Shown one piece after another: positions 51,655 to 64,000 of a DNA stretch of 64,000 nucleotides. Source of the DNA: Dermatophagoides farinae (Eukaryota; Arthropoda; Arachnida; Sarcoptiformes; Pyroglyphidae); NCBI RefSeq assembly GCF_024713945.1, contig NC_134677.1, positions 5,397,001-5,461,000 on the forward strand, read 5' to 3'. The translations under genes were made by a program, and so were the position numbers. Each line of letters begins with the position of its first letter. Position 1 is the stretch's first letter. The notes beneath the pieces were generated by a model, which did no database searches, was not told the origin of the DNA, and worked only from the letters and a program-made list of their open reading frames with translations.

Positions 51655-53516
51655 TCATCGGCAACTAAATTATCATTGATTACGAAAGCAATAATTTGTT
51701 TTTCCCCTGCTTGATTCCGATGAAAATATTGATTAAAATTTTTTCTCATTAATGATAATTATTTTTTTATTCTTGTTTCATTCTTTTTCCAGTCCTTTGA
51801 ACAATTTTCAATTACACATCTATTGTTTGACATCATGTAACAATAGAAACCCTATGAATAAGTCAACACACCTATTTTTAATTGAAATTCGTTAGACAAC
51901 ATGAAAAAATATCACCACCCAAACGGAAATCTAATCGAATATTCAATTGTCATCATCACGCAATCGATCAATAGGTTTGTAAATTGTTATCTTTATCATT
52001 TCATTGAAAATATAAAGGGTGGATAATTTTAAATGCCATAACCCGGTGATACGATATACACGGTTCGTCTATAGAGAACAATGGTAATTTGTATTTTTTA
52101 ATAATAAAACAAACACACCATACATAACGGTAGAAAATATTCCATAGCTTCAATGGAAATAACAATAATAACGTCAATGTTGATGATGATGATGGAATAA
52201 TCCTTCGGGTTTTGTGTTTATGTGTGTATGTGTATGTGTGTGTGTGCAGAATCGCTTATCGTACAACCAGCATCATCAATCCGTGTGTGGTATCCTTGGC
52301 CAATTAAGGATACATAGCCAATAACAACCAAGTTGTAGCTGATGAATAAAAAAAAGTCTAAAAATAAAAAAAAAAATTTTCATTTTCAAATTACAAAGAA
52401 ATAAATAGGAAAATCGAATAGACTTTATATGCCTAGGCTAACCAAGAAGAAAGAATGCAAAAGTTCATTTTATTAATGGTTGGATGATCAAAACCAACTT
52501 GTCATCATCATCATTCTACCGATAAAATTATACTGGCATAAAAGTCAATGTAATATAAGCCGAAAAAATTGAATTTTGTTGATATCATTTCTAATCTAAC
52601 CAGAGAGGGAAATCTTGGTCGACGTAAGCTACATTTGACATCTGTGGATGATTGCAAGAAATAAAGACAAAAAAGTAACCTTTTGTTTCATCCTTAAGCT
52701 AGTAATAATAACTATCATTATTCCTATTCAAGCAAGTCGATTATATTCATTACAACAAGTGGGTGCTTAGTGTACAACCAGTCAATAAACAATAACAACA
52801 AAAAAATAACGGTAAGTAAATTCAGGTGGCCATCATTGATTGTTCATGTGATGCATCATATGCATGCATATGCGGATGGCTCCATTGAGATTCAAATTTC
52901 TTCACGATAAGTATAAATTTGAGAATTCTGATTATCATCCTCATGGCCATTAAAAATGGATAAAAAACAAGAAATAGCTCGATTAATTCGAAACAATCGC
53001 CATCAATGATGATATCGAATTACGAGAAAACCACTTTGATTATGGTGTTTTTGTTCTCATATGATTTTATTATTTATAAAGCAAAATTTTTTTTTCTTCG
53101 AAATAAATATTGATAATTCATGAATGTCACTGATCAATGTATTGGTGAAAATGGTGATTTTGAAAATTTTTTTCTCTTCAATTCCTTGTAAATTAACGGC
53201 AAACAAAATCAAATGAAATCAACAAACCGATGACATTCAAAAAGCAAACAAACACCAACATCAAACAACAGCAATGATCAATCGATCGTATATCTGAAAT
53301 TGTAGACAAAAAAGTGTAATGGATATGCCAATGCACGAAAAAAGCAAGAAAAAAAATGGAAATCATAACCACGAAGATGATGGTGTGGTTATCTACGCGA
53401 ATTGTCCAAATGTCAAATTTAGTTCTAATTTCTTTGTCGTGTAGAACAGACTTTAAATATTTTTTTTTTTAAAATTTGTCCTCATATATTTTCTCAAAAG
53501 GATTTTCGCTTAAAAA
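51655..53516. other. Gene-free spacer before the aquaporin gene
   Basis: Contains the 3' flank of the phosphatase-like gene, a TG-rich tract near 52215-52245 and repeat-rich AT DNA. No exon or RNA gene was seen. Confidence 0.45.
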
Positions 53517-54887
53517 ATGGCTCAAGACCGTGTCATTCTTCATTCATATAGGATTCAGAATCAAACGATTCGTGAATTTCTTTCCGAAATGGTTGGCACA
53601 TTTATTCTTGTGGTAAGAGCAGCAATAGAACTGTTAAAATACGACAACCAAACAAAATTTTTAATTTTTAATTTAGTTGGTCTGTGATTGTTCAATTGCC
53701 GTGCAAATCTTGAGCAAACCACACAAGATTGATTTGGTGAGTATTTAGCAATAAAATACTTTCGAATAAAACTGATGAGACAAGGGAACAATTTTCCTTA
53801 GCTTGCCATCGGTTTTGCCACTGGCATGGCATTGATGCTTTGCTACTATGGTTGTGCTCGATTATCCGGTGCTCATGTGAATCCCGTCGTTACGCTCAGT
53901 TTGGTAGCATTGGGACATCTTCCTTTTTGGAAAATTTTTCATTATTTTCTTGGCCAATATATTGGTGGATTTTTGGCAACGGCAGTCGGTATGATCACAT
54001 TTTAATTTACAATCACAATATCTGATTTGATTATTTATTCACCCAGCCTATATGAATCATTATTCGGCTATAACCGTGTTTGATGGTGGTGTACGTTCAG
54101 CATTCTTTAATGCTACTTCGACTGCTGGTATTCTCACTTCACATCCTGGCCATCATCTTACACTTTCCGGTGCAGTTATCGATCAGATTCTGTGCTGTGG
54201 TTTGTTAATGTTGGGCATCTTATGTATTGTTGATCATCGAAATCTCAATACACCCAAACCATTAATCTCAATTGCATTGTTTATTCTTCTTGCCGGTTTG
54301 ATCACCGCTTTTGGTTTAAATTGTGGTCCGGCATTGAATCCGGCACGTGATATACCAGCCCGGCTATTTGCTTGGATGATTGGTTATGGTTCTGAGGTTT
54401 GGTCTCCGCATAGTCATTTATATTGGTTGGTGGGTGGCTTAATTGCTCCTCATATTGGCGGAATTTTGGGTACATGGATGTATCATCTTGGTTTAGGACT
54501 TCATCTTGATGATGAACAAGTTTGTAAGTATTTGAGTTTTTTAATAGTAGAAATATTTCTATGTAATGATTGTTATTTTCTCTTAATAGAATTTTTTTTC
54601 AAAATCTTTAAAATCAACAAACAAAAAAATTAATTTTATTTCCTGAAAATTCAATCCACAATAGTAATTTTTATTATTCAAGAACTAGTCCAAATTTAAC
54701 TAAAATAAGAATTAACTCATCGTTTATAATAAATTTTATTGAAATTAATCATCTCTATCAATGAATGTAAATGTTTTATTATCTTTTTACAAGAATTTTA
54801 ATTGTTCATATTATTCCATTAATTATAGACAATCAACAACAACCAAAAACGAATACGGCCGAACAAGAAATACTGTTCACAAATTAA
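53517..54887 (+). CDS. Aquaglyceroporin (GlpF-type aquaporin)
   Basis: Five exons (53517-53612, 53677-53736, 53802-53988, 54047-54523, 54829-54887) give 292 residues, the usual length of aquaglyceroporins. Six membrane spans and two half-helix loops are evident. The second pore motif is GPALNPARD (Asn212-Pro213-Ala214, Arg215, Asp216), where the Asp after NPAR marks the glycerol-conducting branch. The first motif is GAHVNPVV, so the family NPA is NPV at 79-81. The region after the second motif (PARLFAWMIGYGSEVW...LYWLVGGLIAPHIGGI) is classic for AQP3/9/10-type proteins. The last exon encodes a short Gln/Asn-rich tail; exon 4 read through would end differently. It would pass water, glycerol and other small solutes through the plasma membrane. 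AATAAA at 54903. Confidence 0.93.
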
Positions 54888-55182
54888 ATTTTTCTTTTAC
54901 AAAATAAACTGATTTTGAATTGAATTCTTTGAAATATATTTGATTCTTTAATAAATTAATAATAAAAAATTGGCGTTATTAAAAAAATTCAAATTTCGCA
55001 TCTGTTACTTATAATCGCTAGATGGTGTCGTTGGCAATTGTTTTTTTATCATTCGAATATCAGGTGATAATAATAATATTTTCTAATGTTTATCCCAATT
55101 GATTATTATTGATTATTATATTATGATTATATACATCGTAGTCACAAATCTATTTCGCAAACTTGGTCCAACCAATTGAACA

Positions 55183-57384
55183 ATGTTTAAAACGAAACAA
55201 CAACCGGTGTCAGCTAATTTATTGTTATCATCAGTTAGATATTTAATCACAAATCCTACACGACAAGTGCAACAACTTTTTACAACAAAAAAGGCCACGT
55301 CAAAGAGAATCCCTATACGTAGCCAGAAGGCATTATTCTCACCATTTATTTACATTCTTCGTCGTTTAACTTTGAAGCCAAAGACAGCAGCGACATTCAT
55401 ACAGCTACCACTGTTATCATCAATTTCGAAGATTGCTCCAAAAACATCAACAAGTAGAAACAATTCGACATATTCGCCAAAAAATCAATCATTTATTTTG
55501 GGATTTCCACATAATCATCATAGTGTTAGGTTATTAACGAATCAAGTACATAAATTTGAAACAAACAAAATTATTTGATTGTGATTCAAAATAAATCAAT
55601 AAAATTTTTATAAATAAATTATTTTCTTAGATACGTACAATGTCTTCGATATCAAAAAAAATAAGTGCCCGTCGTTTAGATGGTATGGCCGAGAGTGTTT
55701 GGAATGACTTTGTCAAATTGGCCATCCAATATAAGCCAATAAACCTGGGTCAAGGATTTCCGGATTTCGCTGCACCCGAAGTGGTTACTCAAGCTTTAGC
55801 TCAGGCCACAACAAGCGATAATATTTTTCTCAATCAATATACAAGAGGATTTGTATGAATTTTGAAATTGTTGAACTTTTCATCAAATTGATATTTTTTA
55901 TTTGTTGGTTTTTTGTAGGGACATCCGCGATTAGTGAATGCATTGAGCAAACTTTATTCCCAATTACAAGCCAGACCTATTGATCCATTAAAAGAAATGT
56001 TAATCACATCGGGAGCCTATGAAGCTCTCTATTCATCTATTATGGCATTAATCGATGAAGGCGATGAAGTGATCATTATTGAACCATTTTTCGATTGTTA
56101 TGAAGCAATGGTAAGAATGGCTGGTGGCCGACCAGTGTTCATTCCTCTCCGCCTACGATCTGATGCTCCAAAAAATAATCAGTCAACTATAACGAGTGCT
56201 GATTGGAAGTTGGATCCGGCCGAATTGGAATCAAAATTTAATGAAAAAACCAAATTAATTATTGTGAATACTCCACACAATCCTTTTGGAAAGGTTTGAC
56301 TATTGTCGATCAATCGCTAAACAAAATCAAAATTTCATAATCAATTTTTCTGCTTTTATGTTCATTCTTAAAAAAAAGATTTTCTCTCGTGATGAATTGG
56401 AACATATTGCTACATTATGTAAGAAACATGATGTAATAGTCATCAGTGATGAAGTATATGAATGGCTATTCTATCCAGGAACTGAACATATCCGTATGGG
56501 TAAGTTTTCACGACTAAGGTGTGACCGTGTCACGTGAACATCATCATCAATATGATTATTATGGTAATACATAATATTCAATTTTCATCCTATGCAATGT
56601 AAAAGATTATTATTAATTCAATTTTTCAGGCAAAGTAGGCGTTCGACAAAAAAAATTTTAAAAATCATATTGATTGACTTCACACACCTAAAATTATATA
56701 TTATGATTGTCATGCATAACTGAACATTTTTTTATTTAATTTACTAAGCTACACTTTCTGATATGTGGGATCGTACCATAACGATTGGTTCGGCTGGTAA
56801 GACATTCTCGGTGACCGGATGGAAAATCGGCTGGGCTTATGGCCCCGTACATTTGATGCAACCATTGCAATTATTGCATCAGAATTGCGTTTACACATGT
56901 CCTACACCGATACAGGAAGCCATTGCCATTGGATTTGAGAAAGAAATTGATCGTATGGGTCAAAAAGATTGTTATTGGACCGAATTAGTTGATTTACTTC
57001 AACCGAAACGTGATCGTATGGCTAAAATATTGAAATCAGTCAATATGAATCCAACTATACCTGAAGGTGGTTATTTTATTGTTGCTGATTTTAGCGAATT
57101 GGCCGCTAAAGTTGATCTGACCACTGAAACTGGTACGAAAGATTATCGTTTCGTCAAATGGATGTCCAAGAATAAAGTAATACATTGCTTTTTTAATTTT
57201 AATGATATCTTAAGATTTTTGTTTTTTTTCAAAACAGAAACTACAAGGCATACCAATGAGTGCATTCTATTCGGATGACCATAAATATTTGGCAGAAAAT
57301 TTGATTCGTTTTTGTTTCATTAAAAAAGATGAAACATTATCAAAAGCTGAAGAGATATTGAATAATTTGAAACAAACGCTTTAA
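55183..57384 (+). CDS. KYAT: Kynurenine--oxoglutarate transaminase / cysteine-S-conjugate beta-lyase
   Basis: Catalytic exons are 55631-55852, 55919-56293, 56379-56499, 56749-57176 and 57238-57384. Starting at ATG 55640 they give 427 residues of a class I PLP aminotransferase: [42 protein letters not shown], the PLP lysine in [19 protein letters not shown] (Lys254) and RFCFIKK at the end. This is the KYAT1/KYAT3 group, which converts kynurenine to kynurenic acid. An upstream ATG frame (55183-55545) ends in CAA before GTACAT and joins in phase with the acceptor at 55630, adding a 124-residue presequence free of Asp and Glu, as expected for mitochondrial import; this joining is predicted, not certain. 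The intron after 56499 is ~250 bp. AATAAA at 57480. Confidence 0.92.
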
Positions 57385-60300
57385 GTTTTTTGTTGAATAT
57401 TTTATGGCCAAAATGACCATTTTTACTATTTGAATATGTGATTTATTTGAATTAATTATATAGTTATTCATTTTTACTGAATAAAATTAACTGACTTTAT
57501 ATCCAAATTAGTCTTTCATTCGTCATCAGACCTTAGGTTTCTCAGGCAGTATCTTATATTCATAAGCCCATAATTTAAATGCGCTAGATACTTCAGATAG
57601 TCAAGCTGGCAAACTTATGGCTAAATTTCACATAGTCTACTGTATATAATTTGACGGTCAAGTAATATTTGAACGGAAAAGAAAAAAAAACCTTAAAATG
57701 GCCTACCATTAAATATATATCGAAATTCATTAGAGTCATCTATATATCATGATTTTTCTTATATCCATTATAAAAATAGAATAAGATATTTTTTCTTGAT
57801 TACTTTTTCTAATTTTGGACAACAAAGATTCAATCGAGAGCAAGGCGAAACAAACAAAAATCCAATAGACATCAACCTGAATGTTATGGCCAATGTTAAA
57901 ACAAAAAAAAAGGAAAAACAAAAAATCTTTGATTCGAATGACGGACAACCAGTGAGATGATTGTTGTTGATGTTACTATATAAATGTTTGATTATAAAGG
58001 ATCGAATACGATAAACATCACAAAATCGACATTTTATTCATACACACACACACACACACACACGTATACAAATAAATTCAGATATTCTTTTGTTTCTAAA
58101 TTTATGTTTCGATTTCTATATGATGCCTTTGGCTATGATCATGATCATGATAAAGAGAATATTTTCTATTTCATTTTGATAAAAATTTAAGAGATAAAAA
58201 ACCTTCGCCAATGACAGCCATGCCATTTAATAAGTATTCACATATAAACAAAAAAAAAACGAGAAACACATACAATGATGACCTTAATCTTTCCGGGACG
58301 GTCAATTAATCACCCGAACGGGCAATGTTCTCCTGGCTATGAATGTTGTGAGAAAATCAAAGAAAATAAAAAAAACTATATATGAAAAATATACTATTTT
58401 AGTCACAACAGTGTCCATCCGAAAATTTTAAATCGCACGCGAATGTGAATCCCAAGCCACTTGACAGAGACAGGCTAACTGACACAATGATAGACAGACT
58501 GGTCAAAAACAACAAATAAATGAATGGAGATATAAAAATAACCGTCACCGATTTCCATGGCCGAATTTGTGTATGGTTGCTGAAGGTTGATTGTTGGTTG
58601 ACCGTTAGTTTGATGATCATCATATGGAGGTGAAAATGATCATTTTCATAAGGCTATTATAGTGATGATGATTTTGCTCTCAAAAAGTCTGGCCATTGTA
58701 TATGATTATTTTATTTTGTTTGTTTGTCGGTCAGTCAGTCAGCTCTGAACTTGGCATGCACTAATTTCAATCTCTTTGGATGGCAATCATGATACTCGAA
58801 GGGTTCGAAGAAAATTGGCCAATTTTTTATCCATACAAAAAAAATGAAACTGCTACAATAGTGTATTTTTGTTCGAATATGGAGCTTGATAATTTTAAAT
58901 AAATTTTATGGAAAAAATTCAAAGTCATGCCATTTTATTATTCATCGTCGCTTCGATGATTAATAAACAAAATTCTAATTCAAAATTATGGATTTGAATG
59001 GCTATAATGTTGATAATAGACAAGTTCATTTTAACCATTTGATTTGACAATCAAATCGTGTGCCTAATGGTTTCTTATTCATCTTTCTTTCTTACTCAAA
59101 GTCTTCCTTCCAGTTATTGTTGATAGTGATATTTGTCGCTTATTCCAAATGATGATGTGCTGGCTCCCACACACACACCAAATACACAAATAAAATACTT
59201 TGAATTGGCTTTTCTTGGCTATATGATTATCATTAAATATCAAGATATATAAATATGGTGCCTAAAAAAAGTTGATTGACCTCATCATCATTATCATCAC
59301 CTGGCTTGTTGAATTGAAATGAATGAATTGGATTTCATTGCATTGCATGACACATCAAACAATCATGGACACGAGTAGAACATCGAGGCCAAAAGGTCTT
59401 GAGGATTAAATTTCGTGATTGTTCATGATGAACAAGTACAATACACAAACATAACATAACATTCATTCATAAACGATTCTTTCAATCAAGTAAATTTGGT
59501 TTTTAGATTTTGAGTTTATATATCCGGCCATCGTTTTAATTTTTATGAATTTCAATTTTAATAAAATTTCATTAACCCATCTTTAAATAGATTGTAATCG
59601 AACAATTACCAAAAATGTCACAATCAGTTATCATTACCAAAATCATGCGAATCTTTATTTTTTAAACTAGAAAATAAGGTTTTCTATTTCAATCATAATT
59701 ATATTCATAATGAATTCTCCCTAATTGGTCAAACATCCAGCATAATCATCGTCAAATATTAAGGATTGGTTTCTCTTTTTTTCTTGTTCTTCAATCATTA
59801 CAATAATAATCTCTCAAATGGATGTTTCAAAAGTTGAAAAATCCTTTAAAAAAAGACAAACAGAACATGGATCTGGTAATATAAATAGCTAACGATTGAT
59901 CAACTCTTTTTTTTGTACTATTTCCAATGTGAATAACGATGAATGTGGATGATCTCTGATTTTTGTTTATCATTCGACGAATAATCGATTCATAATAATC
60001 CTCACTATTCCTGATCTCTACATTGATTTTTGTTTTTCTATTATTCTTCGGGTTCATCGATTTGATATTTGTTACGTTTTGGCAATCTTTTTCGTCGATC
60101 TTGTCATTTTTCATCTGTAAGTTTTATTAAATTTTTTTTTTATTTTTCAAATGTGTTTCAAAGAAAAACTTGAATGTGTATGATTGTGCTTTGCTATACA
60201 AATTATTATTATTATCATCGATTTTCAGATCAAATATTTGCCTGTCGAGTACAAGGTGTCTAGTCTAACTTATATTTATTCCGTTATATAAGATGACGCC

Positions 60301-61612
60301 CGTTTGTGATTGCTTGTGATTTTGTGTTTCGAGACGAAAAAAATTTCAATATAAAAATGAAAATTCCCAAAGTTGTTTGTTACGTTCGGTGGCCGCACAT
60401 ACATAACAATCCGGACCTGTAAAAAAAATTCAAATAATAACGAAATGAACAAACATTTCTTCCTGAATTTTTTTTTCTACATGATCCAAATGTCAGTCAG
60501 AGTTTAGTTTGACTTGAAAATCGAACAAGAAAAAAATTGAAAATTTTCATTTGTTTCGCCCAAGATAATTGCTACTGCTACATGCATATACAAACACATA
60601 TTTTACCAATAATTGAATTTGTCTTCACAGATGCAGTTTTCGGCGGTCAATCTGTTCGTGGTTAAGACTTGATCCAGGTTCATTGACAATGATGGCTCAA
60701 AAAAGCGAGAGAAGTAGACCAATCATAGATCAATCAATAAACTGTCTATCTAGACAGAAAAAAACTATTACAAATATTTCTTATAAAAACGTCAAATTTG
60801 TACATCTAAAATGATCGAATATTTATTGATCGATATAAATTTCTATGATCAAATATTCTCTCTCTCTCTATATATATATTTTTTTATTTATATGTGTCCT
60901 GCTTTCTCTTTGGCTATCAGATCGCTTTCGTTTTTGAATCATAAACAAAAAAAAATGGTCCATTATGAAGGCGAAAGGAAGAAGGCATGATTTCTCTCTT
61001 TGGATCAAATCTTTGAATCACCTTATCACCGCATCATTCAACCTTTTTGTTCATTCATTCGTTTTCCGATGAAAAACAAAAACAAAAAATTCAAGTTTCA
61101 TAAGAAAGAGAGTCCTGTTCTCTTTTCCAGAAATTTTTTTTCGTTGGTCTGCAAAACGATCTTGTTACACACCTTTCTAACTTTTGAATAATAATAAAAA
61201 AATCGGAGATTTTCTTCATTGCATTTAACAAGTCTCAATATATTTTTTTAATCTTTCGTTGAATAATAATAATAATGATGATGATAATGATAATACAAGA
61301 ATACCATACAAATACGCTTGAATGAAACCATAACTTGAATAAAGATTTTTTCATATAGTCAGTTTACAAAGATAGAAGGGCATCGAAAAAATTTATTCGT
61401 TCATTCATTTCTTTCAGTTGGTAAGTTTGGCCGTATTCGTTTGTGTATTGTTTAGATTAAATTGAACAAGTCCGTCAATTTGGGTGTTTTTCCAATGTTG
61501 AATAGATTCAAATGAATCGATGAATATTTTCACTATCAATTAAATATTTCATCATTTAATCTCATTACAATTTGGTGTTAACAGAATTTTATATCAAATC
61601 AATCATACAAAA
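57385..61612. other. Gene-free spacer KYAT / CPAP3
   Basis: Holds the KYAT 3' UTR on the left, a CA microsatellite at 58042-58063, a CT/TA tract near 60856-60885 and AT-rich repeats. Small frames on both strands (for example 59827-60114 minus) have non-coding composition. No RNA gene was recognised. Confidence 0.45.
58042..58063. repeat. CA dinucleotide microsatellite
   Basis: Eleven CA units in gene-free DNA. Confidence 0.9.
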
Positions 61613-63971
61613 ATGATTCAATCTTCTTTTACGATCATATTGATCAGTTTATTTGCCATTGCTCCAACTGGTAAGTAGTGAAAAACTTTTTTTTTTGTCA
61701 TTCAATTTGTTTATAATTTTAATCAAATCATTATTAGTTTTGTGCCAAAGACCACCGCAATTTTCATTCAATCCATCATCATCAAATCAGCCATCATCGT
61801 TGCCATATCAGCCAACGGCAGCTGCACCAGTACCACAACAACAACAACCACCACGAGCCATATTGAATCAGAATAGTTTTCAACCATCTAATCCGAATAT
61901 TCATCTTGGTGGTGGATCATCTTTTCAATGTCTCGACGATTTTGGATTTTATCCACATTTGAAAAGTTGTGACAAATATTGGGCATGTGATAACGGTAAG
62001 GATGTTTTTTCCCTTTTTAAAATAGTAAATTTCTAAAAATTTGAGAATTTTATCATTTAATGAATCCTTGATGATCGAATGACATCTTCATTTTCATAAT
62101 AGAATTCATATGATTATTTTAAACTAGAATAAACAAGACTTGGTTTTGTATATTGATATCCTCTTCACATTTACAGATAATGTAATGTTCAAGTCTATGA
62201 ATAATTTATGCCTGCGTCCAATGGATGCTAAAATTATACACATATCATAGAGATAGATGAATTGGTTATCATTATCGTAATGTTTTCCACTATTAAACTA
62301 AACTAAATACAAACAATTTATTTGTGTATGATAAATCAATGATACTTGGAATGAAGATCTGAAATTATTATTTTTACTTTATTGCTAAAAATACTTTTGT
62401 TTATTAGTCCTTCGTTTTTAGCTTCTTGAATTTCAATTTTTAAATTTTCATTTTTATTTATTAATTTGTCGTTGTTGATCTTCATCATTTTTGATAATTA
62501 AAAAAACAGGCACGGCTACATTGAAAACCTGTGGTAATGGTTTAGTATTTGATGATTCCGATACGAGACGTGAAAATTGTGCCTATCCATTTTCTGTCGA
62601 TTGTGGTGAACGATCTGATCTAGGTATGACATAATATGTTAGTAATCAACAATTTTACCATTGATTAATCATCATTTATTTATTTCGAGTAGAACCACCA
62701 ATCAGTACGCCACACTGTCCAAGATTATATGGCATTTTCCCTGATCCATCAAATTGTCGAATTTTCTATTCGTGTTGGAATGGAGAAGCTTCCCGTTATG
62801 AATGTCCACCAGGCCTAGCCTATGATGATGATCAACGTGTATGTGTTTGGGCTGATCACGTCGATCGCTGTGATCAATCAGGTAAGTTTATTGCTTTATT
62901 TTTTCCATTTTATTTTGCTTATCTTCTGCTTTGTAGAAGTAAGCGATGGCTTTGTCTGTCCAGATCCAACTGAGACCGATCAACCAGGTCATTATACTCG
63001 ACATGCTCATCCAACTGATTGTCGTAAATTTTATGTTTGCATTGAAGGTGTTGCTCGTCCTTATGGTATGTAATTGCCAATGAAAAATATGAATTATAAC
63101 AAATTGAAAATCTCTTAATCTCAATTTCATCAATGAAAATAGGTTGCAGTCTTGGAACTGTATTCAACGTCGATACACTTCAATGTGATGATCCAGAGAA
63201 TGTACCTGGATGGTAATTATCATTTTAATTGCATTTTAATTTGAATGTCGTTTAATTATTTTATTTATAAACACTTTTGTTGCATTCAAACTAACATAAG
63301 CTTAAGCTGTAGCTATCTATAGGTGTCAATGATAAAATTTTTTTTAGTAATGAAACATCAAGATAAAATATAATTATTTTTTTTAAAAAAAGGAAAATGA
63401 AAAAAATATGAAGATTGCGCTATTTGATAAGGGTCAATGAATATTTTAAGATTTATAGGAATCAAAAATTTTAGTTACCATCGAGTAGTATCATCGTTGA
63501 ATCAGAAATTTTAAGATTACAAACAAAATTTTGTTTTTCTTTGAATTCGAATGATCATATTCAAGATGGAAATCTAGACAACAAAGATGATGGCCAATAA
63601 TGCCACTGGCGATTTTTTTTTTAAGTTTGTGTTCATGATCATGATGTCCCTAATTTGTTTTGTGTGTGTAAATAACATTGTGACACGGTTGTCAATTATC
63701 GTATTGAACACTCATAAACAATGACCTAGTTTTCCTAGTCATCATCATTTTTAGTCTTAAGTAGTTCCAGTTCCAAAAGTTCCAGGCCAACGTTTTGTTT
63801 ATGTTTACTAATTTCATACACATTGTCACCAATCAATAGAAAATAATATTTATGTTATATCGTCGTTTTTTAAAATTTTTATTTTTATTTTTTTTCCTGT
63901 TTTCATCGTCTAGTGAAAAATACTATGGAGATTTGGACTCGAAACAAGTGAAAAAGTTGCAACGAAGTTAA
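61613..63971 (+). CDS. CPAP3/obstructor-type chitin-binding cuticle protein
   Basis: Seven exons (61613-61670, 61738-61995, 62510-62623, 62693-62881, 62937-63065, 63143-63212, 63914-63971) give 291 residues. A signal peptide (about 1-22) and a Pro/Gln/Ser-rich linker precede three peritrophin-A (ChtBD2) domains, each with six cysteines: C84-C137, C152-C203, C214-C273. Three such domains with a short tail is the CPAP3/obstructor architecture of arthropod cuticle proteins, which bind and organise chitin. Every intron is phase 1 except the last (phase 2). The last 58-bp exon supplies Cys273 and the tail EKYYGDLDSKQVKKLQRS; without that splice the frame stops after Trp at 63216, leaving domain 3 one cysteine short. 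It is the only gene visible in the last 6.6 kb of the window. Confidence 0.94.
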
Positions 63972-64000
63972 TTTTAAAAAATTTTTCATTGATTCCAAAG

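Noticed and set aside
59827-60114. Minus-strand 95-residue frame rich in Lys, Asn and Ile
   Set aside because: No domain or splice support; typical of AT-rich non-coding sequence.

Overview
This is an AT-rich eukaryotic window. Coding genes are split by short GT-AG introns of roughly 50-250 bp, with a few near 1 kb, and the gene-free DNA is full of GAT/ATC, CA/TG and poly-T simple repeats. A tyramine beta-hydroxylase (octopamine synthesis) and a three-domain peritrophin-type cuticle protein (CPAP3/obstructor) point to an arthropod. The compact introns, AT bias and low-complexity texture fit an astigmatid (dust or storage) mite best; that placement is inference from general features, not a search result. 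Exon coordinates below were worked out by hand from ORFs, splice consensus and family knowledge.

Region by region: 1-9031 has no recognisable gene and may be the intron of a minus-strand gene whose only visible coding exon is 9032-9391; a small pogo/Tigger-type MITE sits just upstream of it at 9451-9535. 9536-17343 is repeat-rich and empty. 17344-27669 is a dense cluster: a tetraspan DUF4728/Pasiflora-like protein (-), a mucin-like single-pass membrane protein (-), the RagA GTPase (+), a TOX-family HMG-box protein (-) and ZGPAT (+). 27670-36938 is again gene-poor. From 36939 to 57384 genes are close together: tyramine beta-hydroxylase (-) and PPIL4 (-), then a plus-strand run of CTP synthase, PBDC1, DALRD3, V-ATPase subunit H, a degenerate enolase-phosphatase, an aquaglyceroporin and a kynurenine aminotransferase. 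After a 4.2 kb gap the window closes with the CPAP3 chitin-binding protein (61613-63971).

Most genes are conserved housekeeping loci: nutrient sensing at the lysosome (RagA) and lysosomal acidification (V-ATPase H), nucleotide synthesis (CTPS), tRNA modification (DALRD3), RNA processing (PPIL4), transcription (TOX, ZGPAT) and tryptophan/kynurenine metabolism. Divergent pairs share short upstream intervals (mucin-like/RagA, TOX/ZGPAT, PPIL4/CTPS), and PBDC1 and DALRD3 are only 77 bp apart on the same strand.

The most unusual items are an intronless enolase-phosphatase homologue that has lost three of its family's catalytic residues and gained a Ser-rich tail; a KYAT gene with an upstream exon encoding 121 residues without a single Asp or Glu; an aquaglyceroporin with NPV in place of the first NPA; a one-base homopolymer frameshift at a ZGPAT exon junction; an acidic-then-basic C-terminal extension on tyramine beta-hydroxylase; and a short 3' exon that supplies the last disulphide cysteine of the CPAP3 protein. 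No tRNA, rRNA, CRISPR or autonomous transposon was recognised.
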